Below, one piece after another: positions 54,842-64,000 of a stretch of DNA of 64,000 nt. Within the stretch, counting starts at the first letter, position 1; each line of letters begins with the position of its first letter. The stretch is from Echria macrotheca (lineage: Eukaryota; Ascomycota; Sordariomycetes; Sordariales; Schizotheciaceae): NCBI GenBank assembly GCA_030411725.1, contig MU839830.1, forward strand, positions 930,001-994,000, given 5' to 3'. The notes beneath the pieces were generated by a model. That model worked only from the letters and a program-made list of their open reading frames with translations. It was not told the origin of the DNA and made no database searches. The translations under genes and the position numbers were made by a program.

Positions 54842-55327
54842 TCAGTTCCCCTGAATCTGTCCACCGTTCTTCACCCACTCGGCGAATTCCTTTCGCTGCT
54901 TCCGTATGTCCACAAACCCTGGCCTTGCCTCCAGCAACCGAAACGGATTTCCCACGTAGTCTTTGTTTACCTCGCCTTCGCTGTCCAAAAACCCCTCCGG
55001 CCCCTCACGCTCAAGCTTGCCGGCCCACACGTTCCATTGAATGGGTCGCAAAGGTCGAGTTCCCAGCACCAGCCCCAATGAGATGACCAGAGTGGCGACG
55101 ATTGTTTCTATCACGATGTCGACGGGTAATGAGGCGGCGGTTGGCGTAGACGACGTCAGCGCGGCAGTGGTAGCTCTGAAAGACTGGAGGGCCGAGTGCT
55201 CCTGGGCGGAATAGCAGCTATGAATAACGTCAGCCACGGTAACCGGAAGCGATCCGACGCGTATAACCTACGCGTGAGCCAGTAAGAGAGCACCCAGAAG
55301 GGTGGTCGTTTTCGAAATCCAAGTCAT
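54842..55327 (-). CDS. EMC5: ER membrane complex subunit 5
   Basis: EMC5 (MMGT) is a core subunit of the ER membrane complex, which inserts tail-anchored and multi-pass proteins. Exons 55327-55272 and 55217-54842 (54-nt intron) give 143 aa. The N-terminal span starts MTWISKTTTLLGALLLAHA and is joined by splicing to CYSAQEHSALQ. The second span is VDIVIETIVATLVISLGLVL. The cytosolic tail has the hallmark PLRPIQWNVWAGKLER, then GNPFRLLEARPGFVDIRKQR and EFAEWVKNGGQI. Length and the two-TM layout match fungal EMC5. The gene lies head-to-tail upstream of MSH5. Confidence 0.94.
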
Positions 55328-56293
55328 CTCGAGGGGTCGTTGAATGTTGTGATCGATGTTGGAGCTGTTGCTGTCGTCACTCTAACTAGCGGAAAGTGCC
55401 GAGACGCAGCCCACCAGGGGTCGTGCAGAACACCCGTTATTCAATTATCGAGTCCCTGCTGCGGTTCAATGCATAGTCCGACCACGGCTTGTTCAACGAT
55501 GCGGGATCCTAACGTCAAAAATAAGGTTTAAAATCAGCTGTGTGCAGTTTTCTCGAAGGAAATCATAACAAATTATTATTCGCCTTGGGTTTGGTCGGTT
55601 TCGTCTTTAACTCATCAAGCTGTGTAAAACGAGTACGAATATGCACTAAACCATAGCTTTTTCAGGAATGTGGATCTCACACAGGGAGAGAGGCAAGGAT
55701 ATGAATAGTTAGTTCCCAGCCCTCTGTCTCGACTTCATGTGCGCTCTCTTTTTCACTTTCCAAAACCAGCACCAGATGAAAGACTGAAGCAAAGCGAACA
55801 AGCCCCCAGGTTCGAGGCCCTCCCAACAAAGTAAAGCAATGAAAATACTTGTCAATTCCCGAAATCTGAGGACCATCGAAGCGACCATGTCCCCCACAAT
55901 GCCTTTGTCGGCCGCCATTCATCGCCGCCCTCACCCGCCTCCACCACATCAGATCAAAGTCAATAAAGCCAGGAAGCTGGCCGTCAATTAAATACCTCTA
56001 AGCAGTACTCCGTATGAACATTTTCCAAATATTTCTTCGTTTGCCGCCCATGTGCCCGAACGCCTCCCAGGTTGAACCGCGGCCTCGATGAGCTGCACTC
56101 GATCGGATTCCCAAAGACGCGGATCCTCGCTGAACCCCAAGCCGAAGTAGTATGTATCGAGCCCTGACGCACATAAATATGCGCCTGCTAAATCGGATGG
56201 CCTATTCACAGTCTCCGATTGCCTCGAAACTGAGGCAATGACAAAAATATCCAAAAGCATAAATATCAAACCATACTCCATACAACCCTCCCT
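55328..56293. other. EMC5 promoter and HMG-gene 3' region
   Basis: A 966-bp interval between two - strand genes. A 97-codon frame at 55988-56281 (- strand) begins with a membrane-like MEYGLIFMLLDIFVIASVS and lies right behind the HMG stop. I have no homology support for it, so I leave it uncalled. Confidence 0.4.
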
Positions 56294-58041
56294 CTAATCG
56301 GTCTTGTGGGAAGCCTGGTCCATCCAACTGGTGTCGAACTGCCCGGCATCAGCTATCGATTCCACCTGCCAGTCATCGGCACCTCTAAGGTACTGCACGT
56401 GCTGCTCGGCCGACATCGTGTCTTCCAAGCCGAGGAGAGCGTCGTTGAACTGGCCTTCCGGTTCACCGCCCGAGGTGAAGTGCGACGGCGCCCAAGACTG
56501 CTGCGTTGCGCTATCCAAGAAGAGGTTGAGGTTACCCGGATCGTAGATGCTCCCTTCTTGGGGCATCAGCGACGGGTCGATTCGGTGTTCGAGCCGCTGT
56601 GGTTGCGCCATGGGTGGCGGCGGTGGCGGCTGAGGCTCCATCACGGGCGACTGGGACTGGTACGGCGAATGCGAGGCATAGTGGCCCGGATCGTAGTGCG
56701 AGTGCATCGATCTGTACGTAAAGTTGGGCGACGGCGTTTTCCGCATCACCACATCCTCGATGGTTCCCTGGTGGATCGGTCTCTGCTGACTCCGAACGTG
56801 CGTTTCGTAATACTGGCCCGCCAGATCTCGGTGGTCGTACGGTGCCGGCATCGGCTTGCCCGGGTTGGAATACTCAAACGCAGACCGGTTGGGATTCATC
56901 GCCGCCATCCCGTACATGCCCTGATAGGGAAACATGGTCACTCCGTGGATCGACCTGGGCGGGACGTAGTCGTCATCAGCATCGTGGGATGGCGTGTTGG
57001 TCATGGTTCGGTTCCGCGAGAAGTCGAACTCATCAAGATCCGACCCGTCGCTGTCGATGAACTTCCCTTCCCTGAACTTCTGCTTTTGCGGTTTCGACGG
57101 CGTGAACTTGTAGTCGGGATGTGCCTTTTGGTGGTTATCCCGCTCAATATCAGCCCAATCCTTGAACTGCTGACGGATTGCTTCAGGCTCCAGTGGCCAG
57201 CTGAGACCGCACACACGCGATACGATCTGGTGGTTGTGCTGCGAAGCCCACTCCTTCGCCCGCTGCTGGTAGGCCTTGCGATACAGCATGAAGGCGTTCA
57301 TCGGCCTCTTGACCCGCCCCGGGTTTTTCCCCGTCTCGACCTCCCGCCGTCGCGTCTCGACCGACCGGCTCACATATGATTCGATATCGGCAACTGGGAT
57401 TTGCGAAGCCTGTGTCAGTTCGCTCATGGGCTTGTCGAGGTTCGGCATGTTCTTCACGGGCTTGGCTCTATCCTTCTTCTTTTTGGCCACCGACTTCTCG
57501 ACACGTGCAGCCTTAGGTCCTAGAGCCTTGGACGCTGCTCCTCTCTGGATCATGGTGCCGCTGCGGGTGGTGATGACATCCGAGGCGCGCGACGGAGTTG
57601 GAGGTGATGTCGCCGGAGTGCTGTATGGTTGTGATATCTTCGTCCGAATCCTGTTAGCATCTCCTTGACCCAACCCGGCATAGAGGTTTCTGTACTAACT
57701 TCTGGGATGGGACCATATGGGCTATTCTGCTGAGAGTACATCTGCTGATGGTAGCCTTGCTGGAGTTGCGGTTAGCCTGGTATCTCGAGTGAGATATCGG
57801 GACGCCCTACAAGGTGGTCGCCTCCGCCGCGCTGGTGGAGGTAATGATCATACCCAGCATGAAGCGCATGGACCGGTGTTCCATGTCTCGACCCTGGCTG
57901 CGAGTGTAGCTGGCCCGATTCCATGCCGTACGCTTCGTGCGGGTATGATGTCGTGGCATTGTGGTGCATCAGCTCGTGGAAACCTGATGGGATCATCTCA
58001 GATTTCGATGGCGCCGGAGACGGCGGGGTGTTGCGATCCAT
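56294..58041 (-). CDS. HMG-box transcription regulator (Ste11/FMF-1-like)
   Basis: DNA-binding regulator with one MATA_HMG-type box. Exons 58041-57811, 57759-57700 and 57637-56294 give 544 aa. Exon 2 is only 60 nt. Introns are 51 and 62 nt with GCTAAC branch sites. The box is at about 205-280: GRVKRPMNAFMLYRKAYQQR, EWASQHNHQIVSRVCGLSWP, FKDWADIERDNHQKAHPDYK. The N-terminus is Pro/Ser/His-rich with basic KKKKDRAKPVK. The C-terminus is Pro/Gln/Tyr-rich with a run of six Pro, then acidic, and may be an activation domain. Boxes of this form occur in fungal sexual-development regulators such as Neurospora FMF-1 and Podospora HMG5, relatives of S. pombe Ste11. That assignment is from memory and moderate. 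A 3.1-kb region without genes precedes it, as is common for developmental regulators. Confidence 0.85.
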
Positions 58042-61000
58042 CTCGAGGAGGAAGACCTGGATCTATGTGAAGTCTCAGTTGTCGGTTTTGGACCGAAAGG
58101 CTCGTGCTTGTACGGGCAGCTGGAGACCAGCCTGACTTTTTCTGGCCGTGTTGAGGAGCGGCGATGGCTGCTGAGGTACCGTAGCTCTTCAAATATCTTT
58201 CGGCTTGGAGAGTCGGGTTGGTTGCCGTCCAGGCCGCAAGGTACGGCTCCGGGAAGTTTGGCAAGCTGGGTGGGGTTCGTGCCTCTACAGCTTGTGGGCG
58301 TGCCAGCCGTCCTGTGTTGTTTCTATCACGGAGTTGGGAGGATGCAGCGCAGGGCTCTGTGAACGGGAAGCCTGCCGCCCAGTTAGCTGGCCTTGCGTGC
58401 TTCTGGAAAACTTCCGACTCGTGAGGATCGTCCTCTGGCTGCAGCGGGCCGCATGGGTGAACGATGCCGCGTCGCTAGGAGACTGTGTGGAAGGCGGTGT
58501 CAGGAAGTGCCTGACTCTTGTTGGCCGACGATGTGCAGGAGACGGTGTTGGGTATGGCTTTCTTTGCGAAGTTGTGCCTTGCAGATTCCGCCCGGGATAT
58601 TGTTTCGTTCCAACTCAAGACCAGTCGTCTGAACCCGGCCTCCTGAGGCACGCGTGCGCTGGCCGCTGGGTTTTTCGTCAAAAATGATCACTCAATATCT
58701 CAGCTGCTCCCACCAGAGATGCCTTCAGAGGTCCCCGTCTTTGTCCCGGCTTCCACGACAGGGGACGAAATCGCAGAGTGGCTGCTGCGAAGTGAGGGCT
58801 TTGCCGGCTTGAATGGGAGGGCCGGATCACTCTTTGTCTTGGCTCAGTTCTGGATGTCCAGAGGGAAAAAGAAGAGATGGCAATGGTCATGTATTTGTAT
58901 GTCTTCTTTATTCCTGGGGGGAGAAAGCTCGACCCAAAGGACCGCCGCAACGTGCTCCGCAGCTAGACGGCTGCCGCTTTCGGAAGAGAAGCTGGAAAGC
59001 ACACGGAACGCAGCCCCGGGCAGAGGATATTGGGCAAACTACCGATTTGAATGTCCGTCTTCAGACCACCGCTTCTATGGTTGGTTGCAGGCTCGCTGGC
59101 AGGCTCTGCGTGGAGAGTCTTGATGCTCACTCCAGCATTTCCTAGGACAAACCGACATGACGCCTTCCGGTGGTCTCTGACACCCACTCGGCCACGGCGG
59201 ACAGCAGTAAGACATGGATGCCGCAGGTGCATACAGACACTCTCCCATCTGGATTACAACCATTCGTTCCGAGCGACGGTTCTACTCCACCGGTTCGCGC
59301 AGGCACCCGGAACTCCCCCGCCGTCTCGTCTTCTCGAACACGCGATGAGGACTCGTCCCGCGGGTTTTGGCCATCTTTTCCGATGTCACGGGGGTCCAGC
59401 AGCCCTACCTGCGATGTGTGCGCCACGGTATGCCCCAAGCAAGGTACCCGCGGGCGACTGGAATGTGGTCGGTTGCTCCCGGAAACGGTCACGTTGACTG
59501 GCATGGCCGAGCAGAGTGCGGCTCGCCGGCCGCGTTCCTTTGATCCCCAGCTCGTCGCCCCACACCAAATCCGGATTTTCGGTAAGTGCCGCCGTCCAAA
59601 ATTCGCCATCCTGTCGTGGGCGACCTGCCGCACCCCGGCACATGACAGTCGAGCGGTGCGGCGCGTCGAGCGCTGGCATGGTGTGTGGATATCGTTGGGG
59701 GACAGGCAAACTTGCTGTCCATGAACATCAAAAAAGTTGCCGGAGGTTGTGTCTGGGTGCAGACTGGACTTGTCAGTGTCCACGTCGACGAAGATGGCGA
59801 ACGACAATCTGGTTGGCGGCAGGAGGACCCCTTGCCAGGCCGGTCCGGTCAGGTGCATTAGCCTGCGACTGTTTGAACGTCTGCCGCGCGCAGAGGCAGA
59901 GAGAGAGCACCAGGGAAAATTTCGGCCCAATGAGCTGGTACCAGCCGGCGAGAAGGTCCCGGGTTGTGTTCGCCGCTTCAGCATGGCAGCAGGTTGCCGA
60001 AGACCGGGACTTAGCTCTCTGGAGATACTGCAACCTACTTATTTCCTCATCGTCGGGACCGTCGATGGTCGACGCCAGAAACAGCATGGCAGCATGAGGT
60101 TGATCAGAAAATAAGAGGAGGGACGACGGGTGGGGACCATGGCCGGCGTTTGCTCCCGTCCACCACACCAGAGCCAAGACTGGGTACCTAAATTCTGAGG
60201 AGTAAAGTTAGGCTGACAAGCCCCATGTGTCGGGCATCATCAGATCAACAAGTGACAACAGTAACCTAGTTAGTTCAGCCGGTCATCGGTGAGCAATGTC
60301 TAGCCCTGGAGGTACCTCCCCAGTCCCCAGTCCCCAGTCCCCACACACGCCAGACGTGTTGTCTCTGATGGGGTGCCGCCGCCGGCACGCGGTTGGTGTA
60401 GGTAGGTAGGGAAGCCAGAGTTGTCCACGATCTGGTCGGGGGAAAGAGAAAATGTCTCAAGCTCAGGCCAGTCGTTCGTGCCATGTCCTGGTTTCCGGTT
60501 GGTCTGTTGTAGGGAAGAAGTATGGTATGACTTCTCACTTGTCATATTTTTTGTATATTATAAACACTACCTCACACCTATGGTTCTTCTCCCTGGGTTT
60601 CTGATGAGGTAACTGAATCTGTCTGCACTGCCGGCCGTCCGCCTGGTACTTCCGTTATCGGTGTGTCGACGTTGTCTTCAACCTTGCCCAGTTACCCGGT
60701 CACCCAGCCGGTCTGTCTGATCTCAGGCGTCCACTCACTGGTGATTCCGCCTCTTTGCCCTAACCTGCCGCGTGCCAGTTTTGCTTATGGAGATCGGGTG
60801 AGTTTTAGGTGGTGTTATGTATGCGAATATACTCATTGGTTACAGCTTCGTTACTCTGCGATGTAGATGAACCCAAACACACGGAACCCAATGCTCACCA
60901 TTCCATGGGAACGTTTGGTTTCAAATCTCATGCTGCCAATACAGCCTGTGATATTGATTTATACATCTAAAGACGAACACCGCCGCGAAATATGCGTAAA

Positions 61001-61165
61001 ACCCCTATTCCTGTACACCATAAAGCCTTGCTCCGCCCTTTGCCGGTGGTTGATCCCACCCATTCCATGTGGATTCAATTCAACCCCAAAGCCGAACTAC
61101 AACCATACCGCAAGCACACACTGCTTTCGCCCTATATTACTATCTAACCATAATGCGTGACCAAT
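58042..61165. promoter_or_regulatory. 3.1-kb upstream region of the HMG gene
   Basis: Between the HMG start and the PHD-gene stop, both on the - strand, no gene is supported. The longest frames (280 codons on the - strand at 59142-59984, 193 on the + strand) overlap, are rich in Arg/Ser/Gly and carry no domain. An 88-codon frame overlapping the HMG start lacks an ATG. The region probably holds a long promoter and 5' leader. A CCCCAGT tandem repeat lies at 60318-60338. Confidence 0.45.
60318..60338. repeat. CCCCAGT heptanucleotide tandem repeat
   Basis: Three exact CCCCAGT units, followed by a partial fourth (CCCCA), in gene-free sequence. Confidence 0.9.
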
Positions 61166-63742
61166 CTATACCTTCTCCAAAGGCGACGATCTCGGAGGCT
61201 CCGAGGACTTGACCGGCGGGGTCAAGATCTGTTGCTGAGGGACGGGAGACAACGCGGCTGCCGGAGGGAAAAGAGGTGCTGGTGCATGGCTCGCTGCCGC
61301 CAAAGGAGACATAGTGCTCTGAACGATGCCATTGGCCTGCCGTTGCGGAGGCGAATGTTTCGTGGGAGACAGCCCGCCGTGAAGAGGTAGCAGCGGTGAG
61401 CCATTCTGTTTCGCCTGAGATTGTGAATGAGCGGGAGTGAAGTGTGGCGGAACCGCGGGGACGGCAGAGCCTAGTTCCCTCGTTTCGGTGGATCCGGCGA
61501 GCGACATCTTTGTCGCGGGAGGCGATGGTAGCCGTGGAGGTTGCTTCGACGGCAAAGGGCCATTTCCGCTTCCGGACTGCCCGAATATTGCGCCATTCAA
61601 ATGACGATTTCCATCCTCGCCCATGTCAACACCTCTAGCATGGGGCCTAGAGTCATCAAATGACACGGGTGGTGTCAGAGTGGGATGTGGTGACGAGAAG
61701 GGGTTGTTTTGGGGCCTGCCCGGAGAGGGCTTCGTGCTCGGGCGCTCAGCCGGCGATGCTGGGTTAACTTGGTCGACGTGGTTCGAGACGGACCGTGCCG
61801 GCAATATATCCTGAGGAGCGGTGCAGGCGACGCTCGGGACATGGCTGCTCGAACTTGCCACCCGCGGTGGACTTGACTGCGGATTTGACGGGTAGGATAC
61901 GGCCTCTGGGAGCTGAGGTTCAGAAGCGCGCTGAGCCGATGGGCTATCGTCGTTGGCTTTCTGCGGCGTTGACGACTGAGAAGATCCAGGCCTGTTCAGC
62001 TTGAGCTTGATGATTCGCGGCCGCTGCTCCCTCAGCTCTTGCTCGCGCTTCTTGCAAGGATCGCAAATAAAATGGAAGTCGTTTTGATCAGCCTCTTCCT
62101 CGGCGATACCCAGGCATTTGCTATGCTGCCAGACGTTACACCTCTCGCAGGCTACGCTGTGTGTGCCGTCGTCAACCTGACCGTAAAATCCACAGACGCA
62201 GTCGAAAATCCAATCATCCTCCTCCTCTTCAAGCTCTTGTAGGGCTCGCTTGTTTTTCTCGATTTCGGCCTGTCGGTGCCGTTCCGACATGCGCCCGACG
62301 CCGGTTGATTTGCTATCCTCCGACAGCTGAGCCAATTCTTCCTCGTGCTGGATTCGGCGGATCTCTCGCTCCTTGAGACGTTGTTCCCTTGACATTAATC
62401 GCTTGTCCCTCTCCTGCTCCATCTTCGTCTTCTTCGCCTCCTCCTTGATCTTCTTCATCTCTTCTTCTTGTCTCCTCCGCACTTCCTCACGAGCCTGCTC
62501 CTGGGCCTTTTGCTGTTCGAGCTTACCGGCGATCCGGCTTGATCTCTTGGCATGCGCCAACTTCTCCAGGTTCAGCAGCTCCTTCTCCCGCTGCAGTTGT
62601 TTCCGTTTCCTGGATTCCTCCTGCCTTTCTAGGATGGGAACCAGATGCAACTGGATCTGGTTCCGCAGAACCTTTTCGTTGTCGTCTCGGCTTTTCTGTA
62701 TGGTAGATAAAAATTGGCGTACTTCGTCCAGCGTGACGGCAATACACTCCCATTTCATCCCCCCCAGACCGTCGTCCTCTGGCTCATCGGGAGCGCCGAG
62801 CTCAGAGTCCTCGTCCCCAGCGTCCTCCGCTTCGCTAAAGGCGGTCGTGGATACTCGTCGCCTCTTGCTTGCGCGCTGCGCAGCCTTTGCCTTTTTAGTA
62901 TTCTTCTTGGGCTTCGCGACGGGCTTCGTCGGTGGTTGGGGGGCGTCGGTCAGGCGGTATATTCTGTTGTCATCAAGAACGAAGTAGGTGCGGTCGTGGC
63001 TATCCCAACCGTAGGGCTCAATCCGCTGCACCAAGTTAGCATAAAGAAGGGTTTGACTCTCGATACAGCGGCGCAACGAACCCAGTTTGTTTGATCCATA
63101 TCCTTTTGCTCATCTGTTTTCTCGCGCAAGCGCTCGGGGTTCATCATGACGATCTGTGTCATTTGTTGCAACACACGGATCTAGCAAGAGCCAAGGTCAG
63201 CAGCCCGCAGGGCAGTATATCTGGTTGCGAGCCTTACTTTCATGAAAACGTCGAAGTCGGCGAATTTAGCGGGCGCCTCTTCTGTTCCGAAAGGGTTCTT
63301 CTCGGGAGCCTTGGCAAGAAACTGCCGCCTAGTATACTCATCAAACAATTCGTGGCTACGCCTTGTCAGCCCTGTTTCGGGATCGCGATCGCTATCTGGG
63401 GCACATACGTCAAACCGCGATGCGACGACAGGAATTTTAGGAGGCCGAGGCCGATTTCCTGGAGAGCCATAGAGCCAGGCTTGAGGCATTCCGCTTCGAG
63501 ATCCTGAAATTGAGTATATCAGCGTTAGAGACGTCCAGAAGCCCACTTGAATGCCGCCATCGACTTGCCTCGATGTCGAGATCATCGTCCAACTTGAGAG
63601 CCTTGCCAAAGAGTAGGATGAACTGGAACAGGTTGGCGAATTGCCACATATTCCGAATGCGATGCAGCATCGAAGGAGGCTCGGAGGACTCGGGACCCGC
63701 CGAGGCGGTCTCTTGCAACGCCCGTTTACGCGCGGTCGGCAT
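61166..63742 (-). CDS. RSF1-like WHIM and PHD-finger chromatin protein
   Basis: Likely histone-reading accessory protein of a chromatin remodeller. Five exons (63742-63569, 63503-63409, 63355-63238, 63180-63082, 63025-61166) give 781 aa. The N-terminal 160 residues form a DDT/WHIM-like module: MWQFANLFQFILLFGKALKL, IGLGLLKFLSSHRGLT, then RIEPYGWDSHDRTYFVLDDN and RIYRLTD, the pattern seen in RSF1 and other ISWI partners. Residues 275-430 are a long charged coiled coil. The PHD finger is at about 438-486: CVCG, then CERC, WQHSKC and ICDPC (C4HC3). The C-terminus is Pro/Ser-rich and disordered. Intron 1 begins GCAAGT (GC-AG type). Intron 4 uses GTTCGT. All exons keep frame. Association with ISWI or another remodeller is inferred from the architecture. 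Confidence 0.88.
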
Positions 63743-64000
63743 CTTGGACTGACTTGTGCAAGCGTCGAGGGATGGATTGTGCGACGACCGCGGTGCGCCA
63801 AACAGTGCGGCGTGATTAAGCGATTCCGGGACTGACGGTGCGAGAATGAAAACTCATAGCATTAATATTTTGTTCGGAAGTAAAGAAAAAAAAAACAAGG
63901 AGTGGGGTGGTAGAATCGACCGTGGTTGCAGCACAGCTCCCCGCGCGAAAGTGGTCAAAAGGGAGCTCGACGTGAGTTCCAGAAAGTTTGTCGTGCGCGC
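63743..64000. promoter_or_regulatory. Promoter of the PHD-finger gene (right edge)
   Basis: 258 bp to the window edge, upstream of the - strand PHD gene. An A-rich run lies at about 63,885-63,897. No coding sequence seen. Confidence 0.4.

Noticed and set aside
55988..56281. 97-codon frame behind the HMG gene with a hydrophobic N-terminus
   Set aside because: Hydrophobic start is suggestive, but no homology, no strong context, and it lies only 12 bp beyond the HMG stop, probably in the 3' UTR.
56306..57379. 357-codon frame on the + strand
   Set aside because: Antisense shadow of the HMG-box gene; Arg/Val/His-rich translation caused by the codon bias of the real gene.
57998..58264. 88-codon frame overlapping the HMG start as a possible first exon
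   Set aside because: No ATG in frame and no donor that leads into the HMG frame; the MDRNTPPSP start is better supported.
59142..59984. 280-codon frame on the - strand
   Set aside because: No domain, no splice support, composition like random G+C-rich sequence, and equally long frames on the opposite strand.

Overview
This window looks like nuclear DNA of a filamentous ascomycete (Pezizomycotina), most likely a sordariomycete. The reasons are densely packed genes on both strands, each usually broken by several 47-134 nt introns with GT(R)NGT donors and CTRAC/CTGAT-like branch sites, and proteins that read like Neurospora/Magnaporthe-type orthologs (an Hsp30-type small heat shock protein, a short lumazine synthase, a fungal RRM+YTH protein). 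There are no bacterial operons, CRISPR arrays, integrases or plasmid functions. I saw no transposon ORF, no rRNA and no convincing tRNA. All exon boundaries were built by hand from splice signals, frame and remembered family sequences; in every multi-exon model the summed exon length is divisible by three.

Layout. 1-9 kb: LSM6 (+), an Hsp30-like chaperone with heat-shock elements (-), an RRM+YTH m6A-reader candidate (-), a 2.8 kb gene-free stretch, then the proteasome beta-6 subunit PRE7 (-). 10-19 kb: the 1,933-aa phosphatidylinositol 4-kinase STT4 (+), divergent from PRE7 and convergent with a nine-exon cation diffusion facilitator (-). 19-34 kb: a long promoter region, an 897-aa disordered protein (+), lumazine synthase RIB4 (-), a MutL homolog of the MLH2/PMS1 type (+), and a TRP-like channel/flavin carrier (+). 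35-43 kb: a Cys-rich GPI-anchored protein (-), an unrecognised 321-aa protein (-), the PP2A B55 subunit CDC55 (+), RNA polymerase II subunit RPB4 (+), and a single-pass membrane protein (-). 44-48.6 kb: PUF6 (-), GIR2 (+) and ACL4 (-). 49.5-55.3 kb: a CFEM GPI protein (+), MSH5 (-) and EMC5 (-). 56-64 kb: an HMG-box regulator (-), a 3.1 kb gene-free upstream region, and an RSF1-like PHD-finger protein (-).

Most genes are housekeeping genes that act independently. Three themes stand out. PUF6-GIR2-ACL4 puts three ribosome-assembly/translation factors side by side. MSH5, the MLH2-like MutL protein and the Ste11/FMF-1-like HMG regulator are meiotic or sexual-cycle candidates within 32 kb. Three Cys-rich surface proteins (GPI, CFEM, single-pass) lie between 35 and 50 kb. 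I found no convincing new multi-gene system. The most testable unusual signals are an in-frame stop-free intron in CDC55, a possible mitochondrial leader on the Hsp30 homolog, a perfect hairpin within an imperfect duplication just 3' of the YTH gene, a degenerate GFRGEAL motif in the MutL protein, a 20-nt microexon and a GC-AG intron.
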